Shown here piece after piece: positions 52,398 to 62,540 of a DNA stretch of 64,000 nucleotides. The position numbers and the translations under genes were made by a program. The DNA comes from Massilia yuzhufengensis (GTDB taxonomy: Bacteria > Pseudomonadota > Gammaproteobacteria > Burkholderiales > Burkholderiaceae_D). The number at the start of each line of letters is the position of its first letter. Position 1 is the stretch's first letter. The notes under the pieces were generated by a model. That model had not been told where the DNA came from. It made no database searches and worked only from the letters and a program-made list of their open reading frames with translations. The stretch lies in contig NZ_FOLD01000001.1 of the NCBI RefSeq assembly GCF_900112225.1, positions 248,001-312,000 of the forward strand, in the 5' to 3' direction.

Positions 52398-55300
52398 CTA
52401 CATATTACGGCGGTACTGCCCCCCCACCTCGAACAGCGCGGTCGTGATCTGGCCCAGCGAGCAGACCCGCACCGCGTCCATCAGGCGGGCGAACACGTTC
52501 TCGTTGTCGATCGCGGCCTGCTGCAGCGCGGCCAGGGCGGCGGGGGCCTGGCCGGCGTGGCGGCTGTGGAACTCGTCCAGGCGCGTCAGCTGCGACTGCT
52601 TTTCGTCGTCGGTGGAACGGGCCAGCTCGATGGTCGCCGGGGCGCCGGTGTTGTTCGGGTTACGGAAGGTGTTCACGCCGATGATCGGCAGGGTGCCGTC
52701 GTGCTTCTGGTGCTCGTACAGCATCGACTCTTCCTGGATCTTGCCGCGCTGGTAGCCGGTTTCCATGGCGCCCAGCACGCCACCGCGCTCGGCGATGCGC
52801 TCGAATTCCTGCATCACCTGCTCTTCGACCAGGTCGGTCAATTCGTCGATGATGAACGAACCCTGGTTCGGGTTCTCGTTCTTGGCCAGGCCCCATTCGC
52901 GGTTGATGATCAGCTGGATCGCCAGTGCACGGCGCACCGATTCGTCGGTCGGCGTGGTGATCGCCTCGTCGTAGGCGTTGGTGTGCAGCGAGTTGCAGTT
53001 GTCGTAGATCGCGATCAGCGCCTGCAAGGTGGTGCGGATGTCGTTGAAGTCGATTTCCTGCGCGTGCAGCGAGCGGCCCGAGGTCTGGATGTGGTACTTG
53101 AGCTTTTGCGAACGCTCGTTGGCGCCGTACTTGTCGCGCATGGCCACCGCCCAAATGCGGCGCGCCACGCGGCCCAGCACCGTGTATTCCGGGTCCATGC
53201 CGTTGGAGAAGAAGAACGACAAATTTGGCGCGAAATCGTCGATGTGCATGCCGCGGGCCAGGTAGGCTTCGACGAAGGTGAAGCCGTTCGACAGCGTGAA
53301 GGCCAGCTGCGAGATCGGGTTCGCGCCCGCTTCGGCGATGTGGTAGCCCGAGATCGACACCGAGTAGAAGTTGCGCACCTGGTGGTGCACGAAATATTCC
53401 TGGATGTCGCCCATGACCTTGAGCGAGAACTCGGTGCTGAAGATGCAGGTGTTCTGGCCCTGGTCTTCCTTCAGGATGTCGGCCTGCACGGTGCCGCGCA
53501 CGTTCATCAGGACCCAGTCCTTGATTTTTTGCGCTTCGTCGTCGGTCGGCTGGCGGCCGTTGTCCGCCACGAACTTGTCGATCTGCTGGTCGATGGCGGT
53601 ATTCATGAACATCGCCAGGATGGTCGGGGCCGGGCCGTTGATCGTCATCGACACCGAGGTCGACGGGCTGCACAAATCGAAGCCGTCATACAGCACCTTC
53701 ATGTCGTCCAGCGTGGCGATCGACACGCCCGAGTTGCCGACCTTGCCGTAGATGTCGGGACGGATGGCCGGGTCGGCGCCGTACAGGGTGACCGAGTCGA
53801 AGGCGGTGGAGAGGCGCTTGGCGTCCATGCCGGTGGACACCAGCTTGAAGCGGCGGTTGGTGCGGAAGGCGTCGCCTTCGCCGGCGAACATGCGGGTCGG
53901 GTCTTCGCCTTCGCGTTTAAAAGCGAATACGCCGGCCGTGTAGGGGAAGGAGCCGGGCACGTTTTCCAGCATCAGGAAGCGCAGGATCTCGCCATGGTCT
54001 TCGAAACGCGGCAGCGCCACCTTGCGGATCGGGTTGCCGGACAGGGTCTTCGACACCAGGCGGGTGCGGATTTCCTTGTCGCGGATTTTCACGACATAGT
54101 CTTCGCCCGCATAGGCCGCCTGCATGTCGGGCCACATCGCCAGCAGTTTCTTGGCGCCGCCTTCCATGGCGTTGTCGCGCTCCTGGATCAGGTCATCCAA
54201 CACCACTTCGCGGTTGGCGCTGGCCAGCATGCGCTTGGTCTCGCTCAGGTGCTGGCGCTCGCGCGCGAGCGACACCTGCTTGCCGACGTTGCGATGGTAG
54301 CCGCGCACGGTGTCGGCGATTTCGGCGAGGTAGCGTGCGCGGGCGGGTGGCACGATCACGTTCTTGCCGCTCGAGTACTTCTGGGTGCCCGCAGCCAGGC
54401 GGCTGGCTTCCACCTGCAGCCCGAGTTCGGCCAGCTTCGGCAGCAGGCCGAGGTAGAGGGCGGTCACGCCGTCGTCGTTGAAGCGCGAAGCCTGGGTGCC
54501 GTAGACCGGCATCTCGTCGGGCGACTTGCTCCACTGTTCGCGGTTGCGCTGGTACTGCTTGGCGACGTCGCGCAGTGCGTCCTGGGCGCCCTTGCGGTCG
54601 AATTTATTGATCGCGATGAAGTCGGCGAAATCGAGCATGTCGATTTTTTCCAGCTGCGAGGCGGCGCCGAATTCCGGCGTCATCACGTACATCGAGGTGT
54701 CGACGTGCGGCACGATGGCGGCGTCGCCCTGGCCGATGCCCGAGGTCTCGACAATGACCAAATCAAAACCCGCGACCTTGCAGGCGGCGATGACGTCAGG
54801 CAGCGCCTGCGAGATTTCCGAGCCCGCTTCGCGCGTGGCGAGCGAGCGCATGAAGACACGCGCCTGGCCGTTCCACGGGTTGATCGCATTCATGCGGATG
54901 CGATCGCCCAGCAGGGCGCCGCCCGACTTGCGGCGCGACGGGTCGATCGAGATGACGGCGATGTTGATGCGGTCGCCCTGGTCGAGGCGGATACGGCGGA
55001 TCAGTTCATCGGTGAGCGAAGACTTGCCGGCGCCGCCGGTGCCGGTGATGCCGAGGGTCGGCGTCTTGACGCCCTCGGCCGCCTCCACGATCTGCGCGCG
55101 CAGGCCTGGGTCGACCTTGCCGCTTTCGAGTGCGGTGATCAGCTGGGCCAGCGGGCGGTGGCGCGCGGCGACGTCGCCTTGCTGCAGCGCCTCGATGCTC
55201 GTTGGGGCATAGCCCGACAAATCGACGTCGCACATCTCGAGCATCGAGCGGATCATGCCTACCAGGCCCATGCGCTGGCCGTCTTCCGGGCTGAAGATGC

Positions 55301-55685
55301 GGGTGACGCCGTAGGCGTGCAGTTCGTCGATTTCGCTCGCGACGATCACGCCACCGCCGCCGCCGAACACCTTGATGTGGGCGCCGCCGCGCTGGCGCAG
55401 CAGGTCGATCATGTACTTGAAGTATTCGACGTGGCCACCCTGGTAGCTCGAGATGGCGATGCCCTGCACGTCTTCGGCCAGGGCCGCGGTGACGACTTCG
55501 TCGACCGAGCGGTTGTGGCCGAGGTGGATCACTTCGGCGCCGTTCGACTGCAGGATGCGGCGCATGATGTTGATCGAGGCGTCATGGCCGTCGAACAGGG
55601 AAGCGGCGGTGACGAAGCGCACCTTGTTGGCCAGCTTCGGCTGCTCAGGGAGGTCGAGTTTGGCGGCGGAAGTGATGTCGTTCAT
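52398..55685 (-). CDS. icmF: Fused isobutyryl-CoA mutase (IcmF)
   Basis: This 1095-residue enzyme has an N-terminal cobalamin-binding domain with DGHDASIN near residue 32 (His34 is the expected cobalt ligand). A MeaI-like G-protein chaperone domain follows with P-loop GTGGAGKSS at 215-223. The C-terminal acyl-CoA mutase barrel spans about 560-1095 ([14 protein letters not shown] is visible). IcmF interconverts isobutyryl- and butyryl-CoA, and in some cases isovaleryl- and pivalyl-CoA, and repairs its own cofactor. The length fits the family. A 20-bp perfect palindrome lies 52 bases upstream of the ATG and is a likely operator. Confidence 0.95.
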   Translation of the reverse strand: MNDITSAAKLDLPEQPKLANKVRFVTAASLFDGHDASINIMRRILQSNGAEVIHLGHNRSVDEVVTAALAEDVQGIAISSYQGGHVEYFKYMIDLLRQRGGAHIKVFGGGGGVIVASEIDELHAYGVTRIFSPEDGQRMGLVGMIRSMLEMCDVDLSGYAPTSIEALQQGDVAARHRPLAQLITALESGKVDPGLRAQIVEAAEGVKTPTLGITGTGGAGKSSLTDELIRRIRLDQGDRINIAVISIDPSRRKSGGALLGDRIRMNAINPWNGQARVFMRSLATREAGSEISQALPDVIAACKVAGFDLVIVETSGIGQGDAAIVPHVDTSMYVMTPEFGAASQLEKIDMLDFADFIAINKFDRKGAQDALRDVAKQYQRNREQWSKSPDEMPVYGTQASRFNDDGVTALYLGLLPKLAELGLQVEASRLAAGTQKYSSGKNVIVPPARARYLAEIADTVRGYHRNVGKQVSLARERQHLSETKRMLASANREVVLDDLIQERDNAMEGGAKKLLAMWPDMQAAYAGEDYVVKIRDKEIRTRLVSKTLSGNPIRKVALPRFEDHGEILRFLMLENVPGSFPYTAGVFAFKREGEDPTRMFAGEGDAFRTNRRFKLVSTGMDAKRLSTAFDSVTLYGADPAIRPDIYGKVGNSGVSIATLDDMKVLYDGFDLCSPSTSVSMTINGPAPTILAMFMNTAIDQQIDKFVADNGRQPTDDEAQKIKDWVLMNVRGTVQADILKEDQGQNTCIFSTEFSLKVMGDIQEYFVHHQVRNFYSVSISGYHIAEAGANPISQLAFTLSNGFTFVEAYLARGMHIDDFAPNLSFFFSNGMDPEYTVLGRVARRIWAVAMRDKYGANERSQKLKYHIQTSGRSLHAQEIDFNDIRTTLQALIAIYDNCNSLHTNAYDEAITTPTDESVRRALAIQLIINREWGLAKNENPNQGSFIIDELTDLVEEQVMQEFERIAERGGVLGAMETGYQRGKIQEESMLYEHQKHDGTLPIIGVNTFRNPNNTGAPATIELARSTDDEKQSQLTRLDEFHSRHAGQAPAALAALQQAAIDNENVFARLMDAVRVCSLGQITTALFEVGGQYRRNM

Positions 55686-55737
55686 GAGGTAGGGTCCTTG
55701 GGAGTTCGGGAGGACAGGGGTATCGGCGTACGGTATA

Positions 55738-55757
55738 TGACGTTAACGTTAACGTCA
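55738..55757. promoter_or_regulatory. Perfect 20-bp palindromic operator upstream of icmF
   Basis: TGACGTTAACGTTAACGTCA is identical to its own reverse complement and contains three overlapping ACGT/GTTAAC units. It lies 52 bases before the icmF ATG, where a repressor or activator of branched-chain acyl-CoA metabolism (TetR or MerR type) could bind. The regulator itself is not encoded beside it. Confidence 0.75.
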
Positions 55758-55780
55758 AGCCGGGCACGTGGCCCCCGCCC

Positions 55781-55879
55781 GTCGTACCGGCGCAGGCCGG
55801 TACCCAATTTCCGCGCCGCAAGCCAGAACAGCTTCATTACCGCGCGACGTACTTGGGTTCCGGCCTTCGCCGGAACGAC
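55781..55879. repeat. REP-like inverted repeat pair
   Basis: Two 27-base arms (55781-55807 and 55853-55879) are inverted copies that match at 24 of 27 positions. Each arm is itself a hairpin (CCGGCGCAGGCCGG and its variant CCGGCCTTCGCCGG). They flank 45 bases between the icmF promoter and the 3' end of the oxidoreductase gene. This resembles the scattered extragenic palindromes of many Proteobacteria. Confidence 0.8.
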
Positions 55880-55901
55880 GTTGTTTTACACTAGTGCTCG
55901 T

Positions 55902-58900
55902 TCATGCAGCGCGGCGTTTGACGTTGCCGGAGAGCAGCTCAGCCTTGCGGGCACGGAATTCAGCGACGGCCTTTTCCTTCACGTGGCCGTAGCCGCGGAT
56001 CTGTTCCGGCAGCGACGCCAGTTCGATGGCGTCGGCGTGGGTGTTTGCGCCCAAGCCGGGCAGCAGGCCTTCGATCATGTCACGGTATTCCTTGACCAGC
56101 GCACGTTCCATCTTGCGCTCTTCGGTGTAGCCGAAGACATCGAAGGCGCCGCCGCGCAGGCCTTTCAATTTCGCCAGCAGCTTGAAGGCGCCGAACATCC
56201 ACGCACCATACTGCGCCTTGACCATGCGGCCCTTGTCGTCCTTTTTCGCGAACAGCGGCGGCGCCAGGTTGAACTTGAACGTGAAATCGCCTTCGAACTG
56301 GCTCCTGACCTGTTCCAGGAAGGCGCCGTCGGTGTACAGGCGCGCCACTTCGTATTCGTCCTTGTAGGCCATCAGCTTGAAGTAGTACTTGGCCACGGCG
56401 GTGGACAGCTTGCTGCCCAGGCCTTGCGCCGTTTCGGCGGCGCGTACGCGTCCCACCAGGTCCGCATAGATGCCGGCGTAGGCGCTGTCCTGGTAGGCGG
56501 TGAGGAACTCGGTGCGCTTCTTGATGATGGTCTCGAGGCTCTGCGGCATCTGCACCAGCACGGCCCGGGTGGGCGTGGCCTGCTTTTCGACGCGCTTGAA
56601 GTCCACCGCGGCGCGGCGGCCCCACAGGAAGCTCATCTTGTTCGAGGCAACGGCCACGCCATTGAGTTCGATCGCCCGCATCAGCGCGGCTTCCGTCAAG
56701 GGAATGCGGCCCTTCTGCCACGCGTAGCCCATCAGGAACAGGTTGGTGGCGATCGAGTCGCCCATCAGCGCGGTGGCGATGCGGGTCGCGTCGACGAAAT
56801 CGGCGCCGTCGACGCCGCCCACGGCTTCCAGGATCAGCGCGCGCACGTCGGCGGCCGGGAATTCCCAGTCGGCCTGCTGGGCGAAGCTGCCGGTCGGCTG
56901 CTCGTGCAGGTTGACGATGGCCAGCGTCCTGCCCGGGCGCATTTTCGAGACCGCGTCGGCCGCGCCGGTAGTGAGGATGTCGCAGCCGAGGATCAGGTCC
57001 GCTTCGCCGGTGGCGATGCGCTGGGCGCGCAGGCGGGAAGGGCTGGCGGCGATCTTCACGTGCGAGGTGACGGAACCGTTCTTCTGGCTCATGCCGGTCA
57101 TGTCCAGCACCGACGCGCCCTTGCCTTCCAGGTGGGCGGCCATGCCCATCAGCGCGCCGACGGTGATGACGCCGGTGCCGCCGATGCCGTTGATCAGGAT
57201 GTTGTACGGGTGCTCGATGCTCGGCAATGCCGGCTCAGGCAAGGCGCCCCAGCCATCGTCAGCACCTTGTTTCGACACGCCGGCCTTGCTCTTCTTGAGC
57301 GTGCCGCCTTCGACGGTGACGAAGCTCGGGCAGAAGCCCTTGGCGCAGGAATAATCCTTGTTGCACGAGGACTGGTCGATCTGGCGCTTGCGGCCGAAGT
57401 CGGTTTCCTTCGGCAGGATCGACACGCAGTTCGACTGGACGCCGCAGTCGCCGCAGCCTTCGCACACGGCTTCGTTGATCACCATGCGCTGGTTCGGGTC
57501 GGCGAATTCGCCCTTTTTCCGGCGGCGGCGCTTCTCGGCGGCGCAGGTCTGGTCGTAGATGATGACGGTCACGCCCGGCAGTTCGCGCAGCTCGCGCTGG
57601 ATGTCGTCCATGTGCTTGCGGTCGTGCAGGGTCACCATCGCCGGCAGGTTCGAGCGGTCGGCATAGCGCGACAGGTCTTCGGTGACAAGGGCGATGCGTT
57701 TCACGCCTTCGGCCGCCATCTGCTGGGCGATCATCGGCACCGAGGTCTGGCCGTCGACCGGCTGGCCGCCGGTCATCGCGACCGCGTCGTTGTACAGGAT
57801 CTTGTAGGTGATGTTGACCTTGGCGGCCACCGCCGCGCGGATCGCCAGGTAGCCGGAGTGGAAGTAGGTGCCGTCGCCCAGGTTCTGGAACACGTGCGGC
57901 ACTTTCGAGAACGCGGCCTGGCCGATCCACGGCGTGCCTTCGCCGCCCATGTGGGTGGTGAGCTTGTTCATCTCGGGGTAGATCGAGGTGGCCATCACGT
58001 GGCAGCCGATGCCGGCCAGCGCGAAGGAGCCGTCCGGCACCTTGGTCGAGGTATTGTGCGGACAGCCGGAGCAGTAGAAGGCCGGGCGGAACGGCGTCGT
58101 GATCGCCTTTTGCAGCACGGCGTCCTTCGCATCGAGGAAGGCCAGGCGCGCGCGGATCAGGTCACGGGTGGCGTCTTCCAGGTCCAGGCGCGCGATGCGG
58201 CCGGCGATCACGCGCGCCACTTGCGCCACCGAGAAGTCGGCTTTCGGCGGCAGCAGCCAGTCGCCGCGCGGCGCAACCCACTCGCCCTTGTCGTCGAACT
58301 TGCCGACGATGTGGGGGCGTACGTCGTCGCGCCAGTTGTACAGCTGCTCCTTCAATTGGTACTCGACCACCTGGCGCTTCTCTTCGACCACCAGGATCTC
58401 TTCCAGGCCCTGCGCGAATTCGCGCACGCCGTCCGGTTCCAGCGGCCAGATCATGGCGACCTTGTACAGGCGCAGGCCGACCTTGGCGGCCATGGCCTCG
58501 TCGATGCCCAGTTCTTCCAGCGCTTCGAGCACGTCGAGGTAGGACTTGCCGGAGGCGATGATGCCCAGCTTCGCGTCCGGGCTGTCGATGGTGACGCGAT
58601 TGAGCTTGTTCTCGCGGGCGTAGGCCAGCGCGGCGTAGATCTTGTAGTCCTGCATCAGCGCTTCCTGGGCGCGCGCCTGCTGGCCCAGCGGGACCGAGGA
58701 CAACCTGGTATTCAGGCCGCCTTCGGGCATCGCGAAGTGCTGCGGGAGCTTCACCTCGACGCGGAACGGGTTGGCGTCCACGGAGCTGCTCGATTCGACC
58801 GTGTCGGCCAGTGCCTTGAAGGCCACCGCGCAGCCCGAGAAGCGCGACATGGCCCAGCCATGAACGCCCAGGTCCAGGTATTCCTGCACATTGCAGGGGT

Positions 58901-59459
58901 AGAGCACGGGGATCATGCAGGCTGAGAAGATATGGTCCGACTGGTGCGGCAGCGTCGACGAATAGGCGCCGTGGTCGTCGCCGGCCACCAGCAGCACGCC
59001 GCCATGCTTGCTTGTCCCCGCATGGTTCATGTGCTTGAAGACGTCGCCGCAGCGGTCCACGCCCGGGCCCTTGCCGTACCACATGGCGAACACGCCGTCG
59101 TGTTTCGCCGGGCCGATCAGGTCGACGGTCTGGGTGCCCCAGACGGCGGTGGCGGCCAGGTCTTCGTTCACGCCCGGGACGAAGCGGATGTTGCTCGCTT
59201 CCAGATGGCCCTTGGCCTTCCACAGCGTCTCGTCCAGGCCACCCAGCGGCGAACCGCGGTAGCCGGACACGAAGCCCGCGGTGTCGAGGCCTGCGGCGGC
59301 GTCGCGCTCGCGCTGCATCATCGGCAGGCGCACCAGGGCCTGGATACCGGACAGGAAGATGTTGCCGGTCCTGGCGGTGTATTTGTCCTCTAAAGTGACG
59401 GTGGTGAGGCGGGACGAAACGTCCGGCGCCACGGCCTGGGGCGTGACGGTATCTGGCAT
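55902..59459 (-). CDS. Indolepyruvate ferredoxin oxidoreductase, fused alpha/beta/gamma
   Basis: This protein has 1185 residues from the ATG at 59459, which has GGAGA six bases upstream; in-frame ATGs further upstream lack that support. The N-terminal part is a pyruvate-ferredoxin-oxidoreductase-type domain. A thiamine-pyrophosphate-binding region follows, with YCSGCPHNTSTKVPDGS near residue 465 and GGEGTPWIGQ near 510. Ferredoxin-like Cys clusters lie around residues 670-710 (CEGCGDCGVQSNC). The gamma domain has INGIGGTGVITVG near 765. It oxidatively decarboxylates aryl- or other 2-oxo acids to acyl-CoA, which fits the acyl-CoA neighbour icmF. Confidence 0.93.
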   Translation of the reverse strand: MPDTVTPQAVAPDVSSRLTTVTLEDKYTARTGNIFLSGIQALVRLPMMQRERDAAAGLDTAGFVSGYRGSPLGGLDETLWKAKGHLEASNIRFVPGVNEDLAATAVWGTQTVDLIGPAKHDGVFAMWYGKGPGVDRCGDVFKHMNHAGTSKHGGVLLVAGDDHGAYSSTLPHQSDHIFSACMIPVLYPCNVQEYLDLGVHGWAMSRFSGCAVAFKALADTVESSSSVDANPFRVEVKLPQHFAMPEGGLNTRLSSVPLGQQARAQEALMQDYKIYAALAYARENKLNRVTIDSPDAKLGIIASGKSYLDVLEALEELGIDEAMAAKVGLRLYKVAMIWPLEPDGVREFAQGLEEILVVEEKRQVVEYQLKEQLYNWRDDVRPHIVGKFDDKGEWVAPRGDWLLPPKADFSVAQVARVIAGRIARLDLEDATRDLIRARLAFLDAKDAVLQKAITTPFRPAFYCSGCPHNTSTKVPDGSFALAGIGCHVMATSIYPEMNKLTTHMGGEGTPWIGQAAFSKVPHVFQNLGDGTYFHSGYLAIRAAVAAKVNITYKILYNDAVAMTGGQPVDGQTSVPMIAQQMAAEGVKRIALVTEDLSRYADRSNLPAMVTLHDRKHMDDIQRELRELPGVTVIIYDQTCAAEKRRRRKKGEFADPNQRMVINEAVCEGCGDCGVQSNCVSILPKETDFGRKRQIDQSSCNKDYSCAKGFCPSFVTVEGGTLKKSKAGVSKQGADDGWGALPEPALPSIEHPYNILINGIGGTGVITVGALMGMAAHLEGKGASVLDMTGMSQKNGSVTSHVKIAASPSRLRAQRIATGEADLILGCDILTTGAADAVSKMRPGRTLAIVNLHEQPTGSFAQQADWEFPAADVRALILEAVGGVDGADFVDATRIATALMGDSIATNLFLMGYAWQKGRIPLTEAALMRAIELNGVAVASNKMSFLWGRRAAVDFKRVEKQATPTRAVLVQMPQSLETIIKKRTEFLTAYQDSAYAGIYADLVGRVRAAETAQGLGSKLSTAVAKYYFKLMAYKDEYEVARLYTDGAFLEQVRSQFEGDFTFKFNLAPPLFAKKDDKGRMVKAQYGAWMFGAFKLLAKLKGLRGGAFDVFGYTEERKMERALVKEYRDMIEGLLPGLGANTHADAIELASLPEQIRGYGHVKEKAVAEFRARKAELLSGNVKRRAA

Positions 59460-59602
59460 GCGGGTCTCCATTGTGTGGGTCGGTGCTGCGCCGGCCGCCG
59501 GGTAGGCGGGGCGCTTTTTAACCGCGTGGAGTGTAGGGACTTGGGCCGGCCAGGACCAATAGGGAATGCGGATGGGGGTATAAGAAAAAATGATGACCGT
59601 TA

Positions 59603-60532
59603 TCAGCCCAGGCGTGCACCCGGCCAGGCGCCGCGCGCGCACAGGTCTTCGGTCACTTCGCGCACCAGCTTGCCGATCGCGGCGGCGGCGTTGGTGAGCG
59701 GGATGTTACGCGAGGCGCACAGGGTCACCTGGCGCGTCACGGCCGGGTCGACCACCGGCCAGGCCGTCATGGCCCCACGCTCGATATCGGCCAGCAGCGG
59801 CGCCACCGGCAGCAGGGTGGCGCCGAGGTCGGCCAGCAGCGCCGAGCGCAGGATGGCCAGCGAATTGATCTCGAGGATGGTGCCCAGCGCCAGGCCCGCG
59901 CCCTGGGCCACCCGTTCGACCAGCGGACGCACGCCGTGCTGGCGCGCCGGCAGGATCAGGGTGCTGGCCAGCGCTTCCTGCAGGCGCAGGCTGGCGGCGG
60001 CGGGCGCGAAGCTTGATCCGCTGCGGCAGATGAACATCAGGTTTTCTTCGACCAGCGGGGTGGCGCTGAAGTGGCCGGCCGAGACGTCGTCGAACAGCAC
60101 CGCCAGGTTCAGGCGACCGGATTTGAGCTGCTCGGTGAGGCTGCCCGAGATCTCCTCGGTCAGCTGCAGCGTGATTTCCGGGTAGCGCGTGCGGGTGGCG
60201 GTGAGCAGGGGCAGGGCCAGCGCGCCCGAGATACTGTGGGGCAGGCCGAGCGAGACGCTGCCGGACGGCCGGGTGGTCGACTGCACCACGGCCGAACGGG
60301 CATCGGCCACCTGTTTCAGGATCGCCTGCGCATGCTCGTAGAAGATCTTGCCGGCGTCGGTGCTGAGCATGCCGTGGGCGGAGCGGTGCAGCAGTTGCGC
60401 GCCGAGTTCCTCTTCCAGCTGCCGCAATTGCTGGGTCAGGGCCGGCTGCGCCACGTGCAGGACCAGGGCGGCGCGCGACAGCGAACCGTGGTCGACGATG
60501 GCAACGAAATAGCGGAGCTGGCGGAGTTCCAT
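59603..60532 (-). CDS. LysR family transcriptional regulator
   Basis: This 309-residue regulator has an N-terminal winged helix-turn-helix (RQLRYFVAIVDHGSLSRAAL, then LHVAQPALTQQLRQLEEELG) and a C-terminal periplasmic-binding-like effector domain. It resembles the Nac/Cbl-like branch of the family. It is divergent from the HD-GYP gene and co-directional with the oxidoreductase gene 143 bases downstream, so either could be its target; the effector is unknown. Confidence 0.92.
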   Translation of the reverse strand: MELRQLRYFVAIVDHGSLSRAALVLHVAQPALTQQLRQLEEELGAQLLHRSAHGMLSTDAGKIFYEHAQAILKQVADARSAVVQSTTRPSGSVSLGLPHSISGALALPLLTATRTRYPEITLQLTEEISGSLTEQLKSGRLNLAVLFDDVSAGHFSATPLVEENLMFICRSGSSFAPAAASLRLQEALASTLILPARQHGVRPLVERVAQGAGLALGTILEINSLAILRSALLADLGATLLPVAPLLADIERGAMTAWPVVDPAVTRQVTLCASRNIPLTNAAAAIGKLVREVTEDLCARGAWPGARLG

Positions 60533-60583
60533 GCTTTAGAGTGTATCTGAGAAGCAACAATCTGTGAGTATTGGTAACAACCT

Positions 60584-60592
60584 TGCTATACT
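60584..60592 (+). promoter_or_regulatory. Extended -10 promoter of the HD-GYP gene
   Basis: TGCTATACT gives an extended -10 element (TGn plus TATACT) about 49 bases before the ATG at 60641. No good -35 box is seen at the usual distance, as is common for extended -10 promoters. Confidence 0.4.
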
Positions 60593-60640
60593 GCACTATG
60601 GCCGACGGGCGCCGACATTATTACAGAGCAGAGTAGCGAC

Positions 60641-61861
60641 ATGTTAAAAAAGGTGGATGCAGCGCAGCTGAAGATCGGAATGTATATCCATGACCTCGAT
60701 TGCGGCTGGATGGACCATCCATTCGTGCGCGCCCGCTTCGAGCTCACCACCGACGAAGAGATCTACAAGATCCGCACCGCCAAGATCCGCGGCGTGGTCA
60801 TCGATTGCAGCAAGGGCCTGGACGTGGACGACGCGCCGACCCTGGCCCAGGCCGAAGCCGCCACCGAGGCCGAAGTCACGGCGATCGCCGCCAAGCCGCT
60901 GGTCATCACCCGCGTCTCGCTGGGCGAGGAACTGGCGCGCGCGGCCCAGGTCCGCAAGCAGGCCGTCGGCCTGGTGCGCACCGTGATGGCCGATGCCCGG
61001 CTGGGCAAGGCGGTCGAACTGGAGAAGGTCGGCCCGGTCGTCGAGAGCATTACCGAATCGATCCTGCGCAACTCGGGCGCCCTGCTTGGCCTGCTGCGCA
61101 TCAAGAACAAGGACGACTACACCTTCCTGCATTCGGTCAGCGTGTGCGCGCTGCTGGTGGCGTTCTGCCGCTCGCGCAACATGGATGAAGACACGATCTA
61201 CCAGGCCGGCCTGGGCGGGCTGCTGCACGACACCGGCAAGGCCCTGGTGCCGGACGCCATCCTGAACAAGGCCGGCCGCCTCACCGACGAAGAATTCGAC
61301 ATCATCAAGCGCCACCCGCGCGACGGCTACGACATCCTGCTCAAGACGCCGGAGATCGGCCAGATCCCGCTCGACATCACGCTGCACCACCACGAGCGGC
61401 GCGACGGCAGCGGCTACCCGGACAAGCAGTGCGAAGGCAGCATCAGCGAACTGGCGCAGATGGCGGCGATCGTCGACGTGTACGACGCCATCACCTCGGA
61501 CCGCTGCTACCACAAGGGCATGTCGGCCGCCGAAGCGCTGCGCAAGATCTACGAGTGGAGCAAGTTCCACTTCAACCCGACCCTGGCGCAGGAGTTCATG
61601 CGCTGCGTCGGCATCTATCCGGTCGGCACCCTGGTGCTGCTGGAATCCGGACGCCTGGGCGTGGTGATCGAGCCGCACGAAACCAGCCTGCTCACGCCGA
61701 AGGTGAATGTCTTCTTCAGCACCAAGAGCCAGGGTTATATCAAGCCCCAGACCGTCGACCTGTCGAAGGCCCTTGGTTTCGGCGGCGGCGACAAGATCGT
61801 GCGCCACGAGTCGCCCGAAAAGTGGAACGTCAACCCGATGCAGTTCATGAACATCGCCTGA
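60641..61861 (+). CDS. HD-GYP domain cyclic-di-GMP phosphodiesterase with DUF3391
   Basis: This 406-residue protein has an N-terminal DUF3391 region (about 1-130) and an HD-GYP domain (about 150-340). Metal and catalytic residues are present: HD at 196-197 in LLHDTGK, a His triplet at 249-251, and the GYP triad at 258-260 in DGSGYP. HD-GYP proteins degrade cyclic-di-GMP to GMP, which lowers biofilm polymer production. A diguanylate cyclase gene lies about 700 bases downstream in the opposite direction. Confidence 0.94.
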   Translation: MLKKVDAAQLKIGMYIHDLDCGWMDHPFVRARFELTTDEEIYKIRTAKIRGVVIDCSKGLDVDDAPTLAQAEAATEAEVTAIAAKPLVITRVSLGEELARAAQVRKQAVGLVRTVMADARLGKAVELEKVGPVVESITESILRNSGALLGLLRIKNKDDYTFLHSVSVCALLVAFCRSRNMDEDTIYQAGLGGLLHDTGKALVPDAILNKAGRLTDEEFDIIKRHPRDGYDILLKTPEIGQIPLDITLHHHERRDGSGYPDKQCEGSISELAQMAAIVDVYDAITSDRCYHKGMSAAEALRKIYEWSKFHFNPTLAQEFMRCVGIYPVGTLVLLESGRLGVVIEPHETSLLTPKVNVFFSTKSQGYIKPQTVDLSKALGFGGGDKIVRHESPEKWNVNPMQFMNIA

Positions 61862-61937
61862 CACCCGCGTGCATCGGCAGGGATGCGACAATGGCATTCC
61901 TGGATACAGATTTTTTACCGTTTGGTAAGGATTCGCG

Positions 61938-62540
61938 ATGCACCCACCCATCGAATTCTGGTTCGAGTTCGGCAGCAACTACAGCTATCTCTCCCTGATG
62001 CGCATCGAGCAGGCGGCCAGCCGGGCCGGCGTGCCGCTGCGCTGGAAGCCCTTCCTGCTCGGCCCCATTCTGCGCGCGCTCGGTCACCAAGACTCGCCCT
62101 TCAACGAGCAGAAGGAAAAGGGCGACTACGTATGGCGCGACATGGCGCGCCGCGCTGCGAAATACGGTCTTCCCTTCCAGCGTCCAAGCGTGTTCCCGCG
62201 CCGCGCCGTCCTGCCGATGCGGGTCGCGCTGCTGGGCGCCGACCAGCCGTGGATGGGCGAATTCTGCCGCCGTATCATGCTGCAGAACTGGGTACATGAC
62301 TGCGATATCGACCATGACGGCGTGGTACTCGCCGCGCTGGACGGGCTGGTGATCGATCCGGCGGCGATCGTGGCGCAGGCAGGGGCGGAGCACACCAAGG
62401 CGCTGCTGCGCGCGCAGACCGAACAAGCCCGCGCACGCGGCATTTTCGGCGCCCCGAGCTTGATCGTGGATGGCGAATTATTCTGGGGCGACGACCGCCT
62501 CGATGACGCGCTCGACTACGCGCAGGCCGGCCGGCCTTAG
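61938..62540 (+). CDS. 2-hydroxychromene-2-carboxylate isomerase-like protein (DsbA/GST-kappa fold)
   Basis: This 200-residue thioredoxin-fold protein has EFWFEFGSNYSYLS near its N-terminus with the glutathione-contacting Ser, RWKPFLLGPI near residue 36, and the C-terminal GIFGAPSLIVDGELFWGDDR. No CxxC pair is present, which fits a kappa-class isomerase rather than DsbA. AAGGA lies seven bases before the ATG. The frame ends with a 4-base overlap against the converging cyclase gene. The physiological substrate here is not known. Confidence 0.88.
   Translation: MHPPIEFWFEFGSNYSYLSLMRIEQAASRAGVPLRWKPFLLGPILRALGHQDSPFNEQKEKGDYVWRDMARRAAKYGLPFQRPSVFPRRAVLPMRVALLGADQPWMGEFCRRIMLQNWVHDCDIDHDGVVLAALDGLVIDPAAIVAQAGAEHTKALLRAQTEQARARGIFGAPSLIVDGELFWGDDRLDDALDYAQAGRP

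Noticed and set aside
52557..58925. Very long open frame of over 2000 codons on the plus strand
   Set aside because: It is antisense to icmF and the indolepyruvate oxidoreductase gene, both with full domain motifs. Its translation is a low-complexity mix of His, Gln, Val, Arg and Gly, typical of an antisense frame in GC-rich DNA.
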